A DNA stretch of 64,000 nt from Nymphaea colorata (Eukaryota > Streptophyta > Magnoliopsida > Nymphaeales > Nymphaeaceae). Both the position numbers and the translations under genes were made by a program. Numbering within the stretch: position 1 is the stretch's first letter; the number at the start of each line of letters is the position of its first letter. The notes beneath the pieces are model-generated. The model saw only the letters and a list, made by a program, of their open reading frames with translations, made no database searches and had not been told where the DNA came from. This document shows positions 1 to 9,009 of this stretch, piece by piece. The DNA lies in assembly GCF_008831285.2 (NCBI RefSeq), contig NC_045144.1, positions 22,829,716 to 22,893,715 of the forward strand, written 5' to 3'.

Positions 1-605
1 ATGTGTAACTTCTGCTTCCATCCTTTCTTTCCTTTCTTTCAAGAAGAACATGTTGGTACGAACATTAATATTGAGCATCCGACCCACCAATCACCCGATT
101 AAGGGTGGGCAGTGGGCCGGGTACATGATGGATAGTTAGGTAGCGGTCCCATGATGAGCAGGTCTTTCGCAAGTTATTTGACACATGAGCCGGCCAGACA
201 CAAAAAAAAAAAAAAAAAAAAACTGGGCGGAGCTGCCCCTGCAATTTAAAAAAACCACAATGTCCGGTATTGATGGTCCGAGTTGGCCTGATAGCTAAGG
301 GGACCGGCTTGGGCCACCAGCAAGAGCTTCGGGTCAGCCCTAGGCCAACCTGTTCCGGCCTGATGCTGAGCCCTACACCGGGTTCTGCCAACCTACATTT
401 TCAGGAACACAGCAACACATGGTCAACTATTTCTTCAATCTTCATCCCTAGCCGTTCGCCAGTAATACCCCACACCTCTGGATTCTATCAATAGTCGGGA
501 GCTTCTTTTAGAACATGTATATAAAAAATGGGTCTTTCTTCCTGATATGATTGTAAATGTCTTTACGTTTCAGTGGAGATGCCTCCTGTCCATTCCACAA
601 ATGCT
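1..605. other. Unassigned left edge, upstream flank of copia A
   Basis: I recognise no gene here. There is a 21-base A tract at 202-222. The stretch just before the copia insertion (574-610) has the look of a short exon start: a pyrimidine-rich TTTACGTTTCAG precedes it. The reading frames here that run into the CT repeats of the LTR are not genes. Confidence 0.6.
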
Positions 606-610
606 TCAGC

Positions 611-704
611 TGTTGGGTTGGGTCCAGCCTCAAGTGAGGACCCGACCCGGGTGGAAAGAAAAAGGGGAGGGCACCCGACGGTGCCCTAACCCCATTACTC
701 TCAC

Positions 705-758
<54 letters not shown>

Positions 759-1318
759 TTCTACTCTTTTGAAGAAAGAAAAGAGGGCTCTTCCCTCGTG
801 GCTCACACACAGCAAGGAGAAGGGGAAGAGGAAGGCAAGGAAGAGACGGAGAAGGGGAAGAGGAAGGCAAGGAAGAGAAGGAGAAGAGCACGGTTATTGG
901 TTTGGGCAGCTGTGTGGGTTCAAGTGTAGAGAGAGAAAATGAAGAAAACAAGGGAAAGAAAAGAAGAACATAGGGTGATTTCTTTTCTTGTTGTTTTCTT
1001 GTGCATTCACTCTTGAGAATGATTTATGCTATTTTCTGCAAGCAGAACAACGTAGTTGTGTTGCCTCTTTGAAGTATAAATATATATCTCTCTTGTCCGT
1101 AGTTTTTTACCCCATTATTTGAGGTTTTTTCACGTAAATTGGTGTCTCTTATTTTTTGAATTTTGAGTATATATTTTGATATATATTGCTACAACATTGG
1201 TATTGGAAACTCGATCTTATGCTCGCAGCCCTGTGATTCTGATTTTCAGCAGTTTTGTGTTGGTTTAGACTCTTTTATTGTTGTTGAAGCATTCTTTTTG
1301 GAGAATACGACTATAACA
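611..1318 (+). repeat. 5' LTR of copia A
   Basis: The LTR is 708 bp, begins TG and ends CA, and is repeated at 5373-6046. It contains a CT microsatellite (706-755) and a purine-rich stretch carrying a 32-bp tandem duplication (817-848 and 849-880) that the 3' LTR lacks. These two differences explain most of the length difference between the LTRs. Confidence 0.93.
1075..1082 (+). promoter_or_regulatory. TATA box of the copia A LTR
   Basis: TATAAATA sits in the 5' LTR and is conserved in the 3' LTR near 5805. It is the only good TATA motif in the right part of the LTR, so it most likely marks the U3/R boundary promoter of the element. This is inference from position and motif. Confidence 0.55.
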
Positions 1319-1321
1319 AAG

Positions 1322-1333
1322 TGGTATCAGAGC
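1322..1333 (+). other. Primer binding site of copia A
   Basis: TGGTATCAGAGC starts three bases after the 5' LTR end. It is the standard copia primer site, complementary to the 3' end of plant initiator methionine tRNA. Confidence 0.92.
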
Positions 1334-1374
1334 TAGGTTAGCGCGAAGTTGGTTGTGTGCATTCTTATTGAAGA

Positions 1375-2378
1375 ATGAAGTCGACCCCCACTAGGATGGT
1401 CTCTCTAAATGGAAATAATTGGACCATAAGGAAAGCTAAAATGGAAGGTTTGCTGTATTGTAAAGACCTGTATTCACCCATTGAGACTAGAAGCCAACGA
1501 ATATGACATACGAAAAATGGAAGTTATTGGACAGGAAAACCATTGGCACCATCAGACAATGGTTAGATGATTGTGTTTTTCATTTGGTATCCGCAGAGAC
1601 GAGCACAAAGTCGTTATAGCAGAAGTTGCATGATCTTTACGAGAGGAAAACAATTGGGAACAAGGCTTTCTTGATTAGACAATTGGTAAATTTGAAACTT
1701 AGAGAGGGAAAACTAGTGTCAGAACATTTGAATGAAGTGCGGAGTATAATCAATCAGTTGTCAGCCATTAAAATGATATTAGATGATGAGTTACAGGCAC
1801 TCTTATTGCTCAGTTCTCTTCCCGACAGTTGGGATACTTTAGTTGTTTCTTTATGCAACTCCGCTCCAGATGGTGTGCTTACGATGAAGCATGTAACTAG
1901 CAGCATTCTAAATGAAGAAACAAAGAGAAAGTCTCTTGGTACTGGTAGCTCACAAATGCTAGTGATGGGAGATAGGGGCAGACAGAAGAACCGTAACAAA
2001 TGGCATGACAGATCAAACTCTAGGTCCAAATGTTTTCACTGTGGTATTCCAGGGCACAAGAAGATTGATTGCAGAAAATGGAAAGAAGAAAAAAAACAGA
2101 AAAATAAGAGTCAAGAGAATGTGAAGTCAAAAGAGTATATTGCAGTTGCTTCAGATGATGAGGTAGTATTATTTTTATCTGAAGAAAATGATTGTCTTAT
2201 AGTTCAGAATGATGATTCTACATGGATTTTAGATACTGGGGCATCGTATCATGGCACACCATGTAGAAAGTTGTTCTTATCCTACAGAGTAGGTGATCTT
2301 GGAGTAGTTCACATGGGCAACAGTGACACCTCGAAGATTGTTGGGATAGGAGATGTTTGCATTGAGACAAGCACATGA
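1375..2378 (+). pseudogene. copia A gag with CCHC zinc knuckle and start of protease, broken
   Basis: Gag coats the retrotransposon RNA in the cytoplasmic virus-like particle. The likely start is the ATG at 1375, 41 bp after the primer site. It opens with a copia gag N-terminus but stops near 1504, and the frame shifts before 1626. From 1626 to 2378 the frame is open and covers the UBN2-type gag core. A complete CCHC knuckle (CFHCGIPGHKKIDC) lies at 2031-2072. The protease motif WILDTGAS begins at 2223 with the catalytic DTG intact. A TGA at 2376-2378 ends this open stretch. The frame continues directly into the integrase part downstream. Confidence 0.88.
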
Positions 2379-5320
2379 TGTAAGTTGACTTTGAGAGATG
2401 TAAGACATGTTACAGATCTTAGAATGAATCTGATTTCTATAGGAAAACTAAGTGAAGATAGATATTGTACTTCGTTTAGTCAGACAGGATGGAAACTGAC
2501 AAAGGGGGCACTAGTGTTGGCTAGAGGTTACAGATTTGGCTCTTTCTATAGGATGAAGTCTCGAATTAGTAGTGTGGATGTCAATGCAGCTACTGTTGGT
2601 ACTTCGTCAAATTTGTGGCATAAGAGGTTAAGTCACATGAGTCAAAGATGAATCGATTTGCTTACCAAAAAGAATTTATTACCAAAGGCAGATGGTGCAC
2701 AGTTATCTCCTTGTGATCATTGTTTGGTTGGTAAGTTGCATCGAATTTCCTTTCAGAAAAAGCATTCTTCAAAAACTAAGGATGTTTTAGATTTAGTTTA
2801 TTCAGATGTATGTGGACCTATAAATATGACATTTAAAGGTGGAGCATCCTATTTTGTTACATTTATTGATGATGCATTTAGGAAGGTATGTGCCTTTACA
2901 ATGAAAAGCAAAAGTGAAGTAAGTAGTATCTTCATGACTTTTTATACAGCGGTTGAGCGCGAGACTGGTAAGAAGATGAAGAGTTTGCGTACAGATAATG
3001 GTGGTGAGTACATAGCATCTTTTTTACGAGAGTATTGTCTAAAGCATGGTATTAGACATGAAAAGAGAGTTTTCTATACTCCATAGCATAATGGAGTTGC
3101 AGAAAGGATGAATAGAACTATAATTGAGAGAGTTAGAAGTTTGCTATCTAGCTCTAAGTTGCCTAAGTATTTTTGGGCAGAGGCAATGCGTACTGCAGTT
3201 TATTTGATAAACAGGTCTCCTTCAGTGCCTCTAGATGGAGATATTCCACAGAGAGTTTGGTCAGATGAAGAGGTTAAGTATGATCATCTCAGAGTTTTTG
3301 GTTGCAAAGCTTTTATGCATGTACCTAAAGAACAAAGAACCAAACTTGGTGATAAAGCTATTCCTCTAATATTTCTTGGTTATGCAGATGATGAATTTGG
3401 TTACAGGTTATAAGATCCAAAGAATGACAAAATCTATAGGAGTCGTGATGTTGTCTTCAGAGAGGATCAGTCGATTGAAGATGTCATGGGTGACAAACAA
3501 TCAGGTGTGAATGCTAGTGGTGTTCATGAGCCAACCTATGCAGAACCTGAAGAACTTTCATCTGAGCATGGTGAGACTGATGAAAATGTAGAGGAAGATG
3601 AAAGAGAGGCAGATGAGCAGTATACAGATGGTAGCTCTATGGAGACTCAAACTGATCATGAGCATGAGTTGGAGGGGGAGCTTCCCTCTCATTCATAACC
3701 AATTCAGGAACAATTGGGAAGAGGTAAAAGAACACGTATACCATCTACTAATAAATATATTATCTTGACAGATAGTGGAGAGCCAGAATTCTATGCAGAT
3801 GTGTTAGATGATGTACATAAAGATGAATGAGTTCAAGCTATGTATGAAGAGATGAATTCTCTATATAAGAATCACACTTTTGATTTGGTAGAGCTACCAA
3901 AAGGTAAGAAAGTGTTGTAGAACAAATGGGTCTATAAGCTTAAAAATAAATGTCAAGGCAAGTTGAGATACAAAGTTCGGTTAGTGGTGAAAGGTTTCAA
4001 GCAGGAAAGAGGTATTGATTTTGATAAAATTTTTTCTCCTGTGGTTAAAATGTCATCTATCAGGGTAATACTTGGTTTGGTGGCATATCTAGACTTGGAG
4101 TTGGAGCAGTTAAATGTAAAAACTGTTTTTCTTCATAGAGATATAGAAGGTTTTGTGGTTGTGAGGAAGAAGCATATGGTTTGCAAGTTAAAGAAGAACT
4201 TGTATGGACTTAAACAAGCACCCAGACAGTGGTACAAGAAATTTCATGCTTTTATGATAAATCAAAAGTATCGCAGGCCGGCTGTAGATCATTGCGTCTA
4301 CATCAGAGAGTTCTCACTAAGTAATTTCATTATCTTGTTGTTATATGTAGATGAGATGCTTATTGTTGGACAGGACTCTGAATTGATTAGTCATTTGAAG
4401 AAGGATATGGGCAAGTTCTTTGATATGAAAGACTTGGGGCCATCACAGCAATTGTTAGGCATGAGGATTATTCGTGATAGGAAGGCCAAGAAGTTGTGGT
4501 TATCACAAGAGAAATACATTGAGAAGGTGCTTAGCAAGTTCAGCATGAAAGATGCCAACACAGTAAGTACACCTTTAGCAGCACATTTTAAATTGGAAAA
4601 TGAGCAATGTCCATCATCAACAGATGAGAAAGAAAGACTGGAGAAGGTACCATATGCCTCCGTAGTAGGGAGTCTTATGTATGCTATGCTTTGCATACAC
4701 CCAAACTTGGCTTACACAGTTAGTGTAGTTAGTAGGTTCTTGTCAAATTCAGGCAAAGAGCATTGGGCAGCAGTGAAGTGGATCCTAAGGTATCTTAAAC
4801 ATACTTACAATTACTCTTTATGTTTTGGTGAACCTAATCCAGAGATACAAGGATTTGTTGATGCAGACATGGTAGGAACTTGAACTCTAAAAAGTCTCTT
4901 TCTAGTTATGTTTTTACTTTTGCAGGGGGAGTTGTATCATGGCAGTACAGGTTGTAGAAGTGTGTTGCTCTTTCCATTACAGAGGCAGAATATATTGCAG
5001 CAACTGAAGCTTGTAAAGAGTTGTTGTGGAAGAAGAGTTTTCTTCACGATATATGCCTTAGTCAGAAGACCTATGTATTGCATTGTGATAGCCAAAGCGC
5101 TATACACGTGTCAAAGAATTCAGCGTTCCACTCAAGGACCAAGCAGATTGATGTCAAATATCATTGGATTCGTGATGTGCTTGAGCAAAAACTAATTCAG
5201 TTAGAGAAGATACATATAGAGAAGAATACTGCAGATATAATGACGAAGTCTCTATTTAAAGAGAAGCATGACATGCATAGAGACTTAGTTGAGATGACTG
5301 CCGTTAAGGCAGTGTATTAA
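2379..5320 (+). pseudogene. copia A pol (integrase, reverse transcriptase, RNase H), broken
   Basis: In order: the GAG-pre-integrase HH-CC zinc motif (about 2615-2770, LWHKRLSH then CDHC), the integrase core (about 2790-3400, with LRTDNGGEY carrying the second catalytic Asp), an acidic linker (3486-3700), RT (about 3830-4420) and RNase H (about 4850-5320). Stops lie at about 2649, 3084, 3411, 3696, 3828, 3918 and 4880, all in one frame up to 4880, where the frame then shifts. RT motif A reads LNVKTVF, so its catalytic Asp is Asn (4113-4115), and a stretch just after it is shortened. The YVDD box reads YVDE (4344-4355). The RNase H end, including ITEAEYIA and the DVKYHWIRD region, is still recognisable. 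No active polymerase can be made. Confidence 0.93.
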
Positions 5321-5360
5321 TTTTTGTCCATTTTGCATGTATGTTCCCTCTCTTGAGGCT

Positions 5361-5372
5361 GGAAGAGGAGTT
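5361..5372 (+). other. Polypurine tract of copia A
   Basis: GGAAGAGGAGTT lies directly before the 3' LTR and fits the plus-strand primer position of an LTR retrotransposon. Confidence 0.8.
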
Positions 5373-5466
5373 TGTTGGGTCGGGTCCAGCCTCAAGTGAG
5401 GACCCGACCCGGGTGGAAAGAAAGAGGGGAGGGCACCCGACGGTGCCCTAACCCATTCAGTCTCAC

Positions 5467-5512
<46 letters not shown>

Positions 5513-6046
5513 TTGGACTCTTTTGAAGAAAGAAAAGAGGGCTCTTCCCTCGTGACTCACACACAGCAAGGAGAAGGGAAGAGGAAGGCAAGGAAGAGAA
5601 GGAGAAGAGGAAGAAGAGCACGGTTGTGGATTTGGGCAGCCGTGTGGGTTCAAGTGTAGAGAGAGAAAATGAAGAAAACAAGTGAAAGAAAAGAAGAACA
5701 TATGGTCATTTCTTTTCTTGTTGTTTTCTTGTGCATTCATTCTTGAGAATGATTTATGCTATTCTTTACAAGAACAACAATGTAGTTGTATTGCCTCTTT
5801 GAAGTATAAATATATATCTCTCTTGCCCGTAGTTTTTTACCCCATTATTGGGGGTTTTTCCACATAAATTGGTCTCTTATTTTCTGAATTTTTAGCATAC
5901 ATTTTTATATATATTACTGCAACATTGGTGTTGGAAACTCGATCTTATGCTCGCAGCCCTGTGATTCCAATTTTCAGCAGTTTTGTGTTTGTTTGGACTC
6001 TTTTATTGTTGTTGAAGCATTCTTTTTGGGGAATACGACTATAACA
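5373..6046 (+). repeat. 3' LTR of copia A
   Basis: The LTR is 674 bp and matches the 5' LTR along its length, with a shorter CT tract (5469-5509) and only one copy of the purine-rich 32-bp unit. It is followed at once by the TCAGC target duplication. Confidence 0.93.
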
Positions 6047-6303
6047 TCAGCTTAAGGTATCCCGCAAAAACTAGTGATGCTTGGATCTTAATTCCTACCA
6101 AGGAATTTATAGGACAGCCGGTGACAACCTAGCTGGCAGTCCCGGACTGGACATCCATGGCACCGTTGGGTTGCTGCGGAGGAAGCCGTTACCTCCCCAC
6201 AAGTTTTTTTTTTTTTTAAAAAAAAAACTTGAGTGTCCAATCGATTTTGGATGCTCCATGTTGAGTGTGCCGCTACACAGTGAGTGTCATGAAGCTGCTC
6301 ACT

Positions 6304-6304
<1 letters not shown>

Positions 6305-6350
<46 letters not shown>
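6305..6350. repeat. (TA)n microsatellite
   Basis: An uninterrupted TA run of about 23 units. A TT/AA hairpin (a T run meeting an A run) lies just upstream at about 6205-6230. Confidence 0.95.
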
Positions 6351-6359
<9 letters not shown>

Positions 6360-6378
6360 TCAAATATATATATATAAC

Positions 6379-6515
6379 TGGTAGAAACCATATTAATGAC
6401 AAAAATCAAATCTTTTAAATATGATATCTAATGTAATTTTTTTTAAATCTAACCTTACCAATATGATCTGAATTAGGATAGGTTGATGCAAAATATTGTT
6501 AAGTTGATCATTTTT
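6379..6515 (+). repeat. Dispersed repeat, copy 1 (partner at 63857-64000)
   Basis: The block starts with TGGTAGAAACC after a TA microsatellite. It shares a long series of words with the right end of the window: TTTAAATATGATAT, AACCTTACCAATATGATCT, AGGATAGGTTGATGCAAA and AGTTGATCAT. Both copies have the same orientation. I cannot assign it to a TE family. Confidence 0.8.
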
Positions 6516-6559
6516 TGGGTTTTAGTAGTGCTTAAGCAAAAATGAATTACTTTGATACC

Positions 6560-7026
6560 ATCAACATTTTGATAATAGAAAATTGAACATTTTTCATAAA
6601 ACCAACTTGATTGAAAGCATGTTTTATGTCAAAATAGTTTCTATAAATATATTAGGATGTTTATATTTTATTTAAAATAATTTTTTAGCAAAAGAATTAA
6701 AGTGGTCTGGTAAAACTGACCACTTGGGTAATAGACAAAAGGCAGACCTATTGAAATTAATTATTAAGTTAGTTAATTGCTTAAATTATGTCTTTTTAAT
6801 AATAAAAAAATGAATTGCTCTTATAAGATAAAATTTTTTCTAGTATAAAGATCAATTTTTTTACAAAAATGACCTAAATTAAAGCAAGATTTATGTTAAG
6901 TTAGTGTTTATAAATAGATGAGAAAGTTTATACTTTGTTCAAAACACTTTTTAACATGAATTTAAGAGGTCTGGTTTTTATCCCTTATGTAAGTGGTCTG
7001 GTATATACCAGTCATTCTACACTCAC

Positions 7027-7097
<71 letters not shown>

Positions 7098-7190
7098 GAG
7101 AGAGAGAGAATTTAGTAAAACCAGACCAGTTGGGTAATAGAAAAAAAACAAACTTATTGAAATTAATTATTAAAATATATCTTTTTGAAA
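6560..7190. repeat. Imperfect direct duplication, unit about 280-330 bp
   Basis: The stretch about 6560-6800 resembles about 6860-7190. Shared landmarks are ACCAACTTGATTGAAAGCA / CCTAAATTAAAGCAAG, then the TTTATA...TTTATACTTTG region, then GGTCTGGT, and finally TTGGGTAATAGA...TTATTGAAATTAATTATTAA. The second copy is interrupted by the CA/TA/GA microsatellite at 7035-7109. I see no coding capacity. Confidence 0.65.
7035..7109. repeat. Compound (CA)n-(TA)n-(GA)n microsatellite
   Basis: A CA run to about 7080, then TA to about 7097, then GA to 7109. Confidence 0.95.
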
Positions 7191-7378
7191 TCAGTTCCCC
7201 TTTTTCTTTTGAATTCAGTTCCTAAATAAATGTATTTATACATGCTGAAGAATAGCCATCCAAAATATCTCAATGAAGATATCAAATGATCTTTACCGCA
7301 CGCTTTAAATTCTGCATTATTAATTGAAGAAGCGCAATAATTCTTTTGTTTTGTCTTGGGGACTGGTTTTTTTCCACG

Positions 7379-7400
7379 CCCCCCCCCCCCCCCCCCCCCC
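7379..7400. repeat. 22-base C homopolymer
   Basis: An uninterrupted run of C. This is rare in AT-rich plant DNA and prone to sequencing error. Confidence 0.95.
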
Positions 7401-8159
7401 AAGGCAACTTCCTTTCACGTCTGCCTATCACCCTTATGGTTCATAGAGCTTGTGTTCGGATCTATTACAATCCATAGAATGAGCACATTGAGTCGTAACA
7501 ACGACCACAGGAGAAGCACAATAATTCAATACTAGAGAAGCCCACACAAGTTTTGGGGCAATGTTTTTTATGCACTTAATACTTTCTATGCAAGTTTTTG
7601 TCAAATATATTCAACTCACTCTCTGTTAACTAGCTAGACTCCTCCATCCTTAGTACGTTCTCTCCAATTTCTCATCTGAACTTTCTCTCTCATCCATCAT
7701 GTTCCTTGTGGGGTACTCGCATTATTATGGGACACTTAAATTGCGACAATTATGTTAAGACAAACCCAACAACTGTACTGAACATTGTCTAAAGAGAGAG
7801 AAAGGAAGATTTTCAATAGCCTCGATATATCAACTTTTCTGTCATTAAAAAACATAGAAAGAGTCACTAGTGCATTTGAAATTTTTTTTTGGAGCATCGA
7901 GGAAGGAGCACTTGATTTTGAAAGAGTCACTAGTGCTTAGACTCTGTCCTGTGGCTGATATGCGTCTGCCGGTGACAGGCGGCAGAGAATATGTCTACAG
8001 CTCATTCTGTTGAAGGAGATTGCTGTCGAGCTGAATACGACTCAAATCCTGACTGTTTGAGGATCATCCTGGAGCAATTTCAGCTCAAATCAAGTTAGCA
8101 GCTGAGAACGCCCAATTTATCTTCTATCGCCAGCTGCTGTAATTCTGCAGAAGCCTATG
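7401..8159. other. Unassigned stretch upstream of copia B
   Basis: I find no LTR matching the copia B 3' LTR here, so its 5' end appears lost. A 17-bp word GAAAGAGTCACTAGTGC occurs twice (about 7858 and 7920). Part of 7950-8160 may be very decayed gag. Confidence 0.4.
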
Positions 8160-8182
8160 ACGAGGACATACGTCGACCTTGA

Positions 8183-8926
8183 TTGGATTTTCTACTAAAA
8201 TATAGTGACGAATCTAGGCTTTCAATCTTGAATTCTTTTTTTGATTTGTTCAAATGGCATCATCTTTCTCCTCTGTCCCTGCTACTCAATTTACTCAAGT
8301 CTCTATTGCCTGAAAGAGAGACATGTCAAAATATGCCACAACTGGAAAACCGGACTGCATTCAGCAGCTTCAACAATCGACGAAGAGGACGTGGATTTGG
8401 TGGCAGTCATAGTGCAGGACGATTCCAAGGACAGGGACGAGGATACCAAGCTCAAAATCAAGATCGAGGTAACACCAACAATCAATCCCAATATAACTAT
8501 GATTCTAGAAAAGGCTATCAGAAAAATTCTATTATATGTCAATATTGTGGCAGAAAGGGACATTCTGCTAGATCATGCTATGATATTCCTCAGGCATTCT
8601 CCGCTATGAATATTCAAGAAACTGCACAAGAATATTGGTACCCCGACACTAGCACTACAAATTACATTGTAGCCAATGATGACACGATGAAAAACAAAAC
8701 AACACATGCTGAATCAAGCGGTGTTATGATCAGTAATGGCTGCCATCTGTCTATTTCTCATAAAGGAGATTTATCTATTAACATGGATGGAAATTTTTTT
8801 CATCTCAAGAACTCATTACATGTTCCTATAATTGCTCATAATTTATTATCTGTGGGAAAGTTTACATCTAATAATAGTTGCACTTTTGAGTTCTTACCTC
8901 ATAAATTTATTATAAAGGATCTATAG
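8183..8926 (+). pseudogene. copia B gag and protease remnant
   Basis: The frame is open for about 247 codons. It has an Arg/Gly/Gln-rich stretch (about 8355-8530), a complete CCHC zinc knuckle CQYCGRKGHSARSC (8537-8578), and then a protease-like segment. There the expected catalytic DTG reads DTS in WYPDTSTTNYI (about 8635-8667). The C-terminal part matches the copia segment leading to the pre-integrase zinc finger, with NLLSVGKFT. The N-terminal residues before the Arg-rich part are not clean gag, so the ATG at 8183 is probably not the original start. With the DTG changed, the protease would be inactive. Confidence 0.82.
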
Positions 8927-9009
8927 ATGGGGAAGGAACGGGGAAGGTACTACTTCGGGGACCAAAGCAACCTAATGCATCAAGAGAAGGCACAAGAAGA
9001 GGAGCAACA

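Larger units (their letters stand above)
611..6046 (+). mobile_element. Ty1/copia LTR retrotransposon (copia A), both LTRs present, coding region decayed
   Basis: The element runs from TGTTGGGT at 611 to ATAACA at 6046. It is flanked by a perfect 5-bp duplication TCAGC at 606-610 and 6047-6051. The order is 5' LTR, primer site, gag, protease, integrase, RT, RNase H, polypurine tract and 3' LTR; integrase before RT defines copia. The coding region stays in one reading frame from 1626 to about 4880 and is broken mainly by point stop codons. An early gag frameshift lies before 1626, and another shift lies near 4880-4900. The LTRs differ at about 19 places over their last 250 bp (my count by eye), mostly transitions, so the insertion is not recent. 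It can no longer encode its own proteins. Confidence 0.95.

Noticed and set aside
250-400. A tRNA-derived SINE near the 21-base A tract
   Set aside because: I could not find A and B box promoter motifs or target duplications.
508-951. Minus-strand frames with long Arg-Glu repeats (also 5285-5740)
   Set aside because: They are translations of the CT microsatellite and purine-rich part of the copia A LTRs, in different frames in the two LTRs, with no protein-like sequence.
6081-6402. Overlapping frames with Tyr-Ile repeats around the TA tract
   Set aside because: The repeats come from the microsatellite; no motif on either side.
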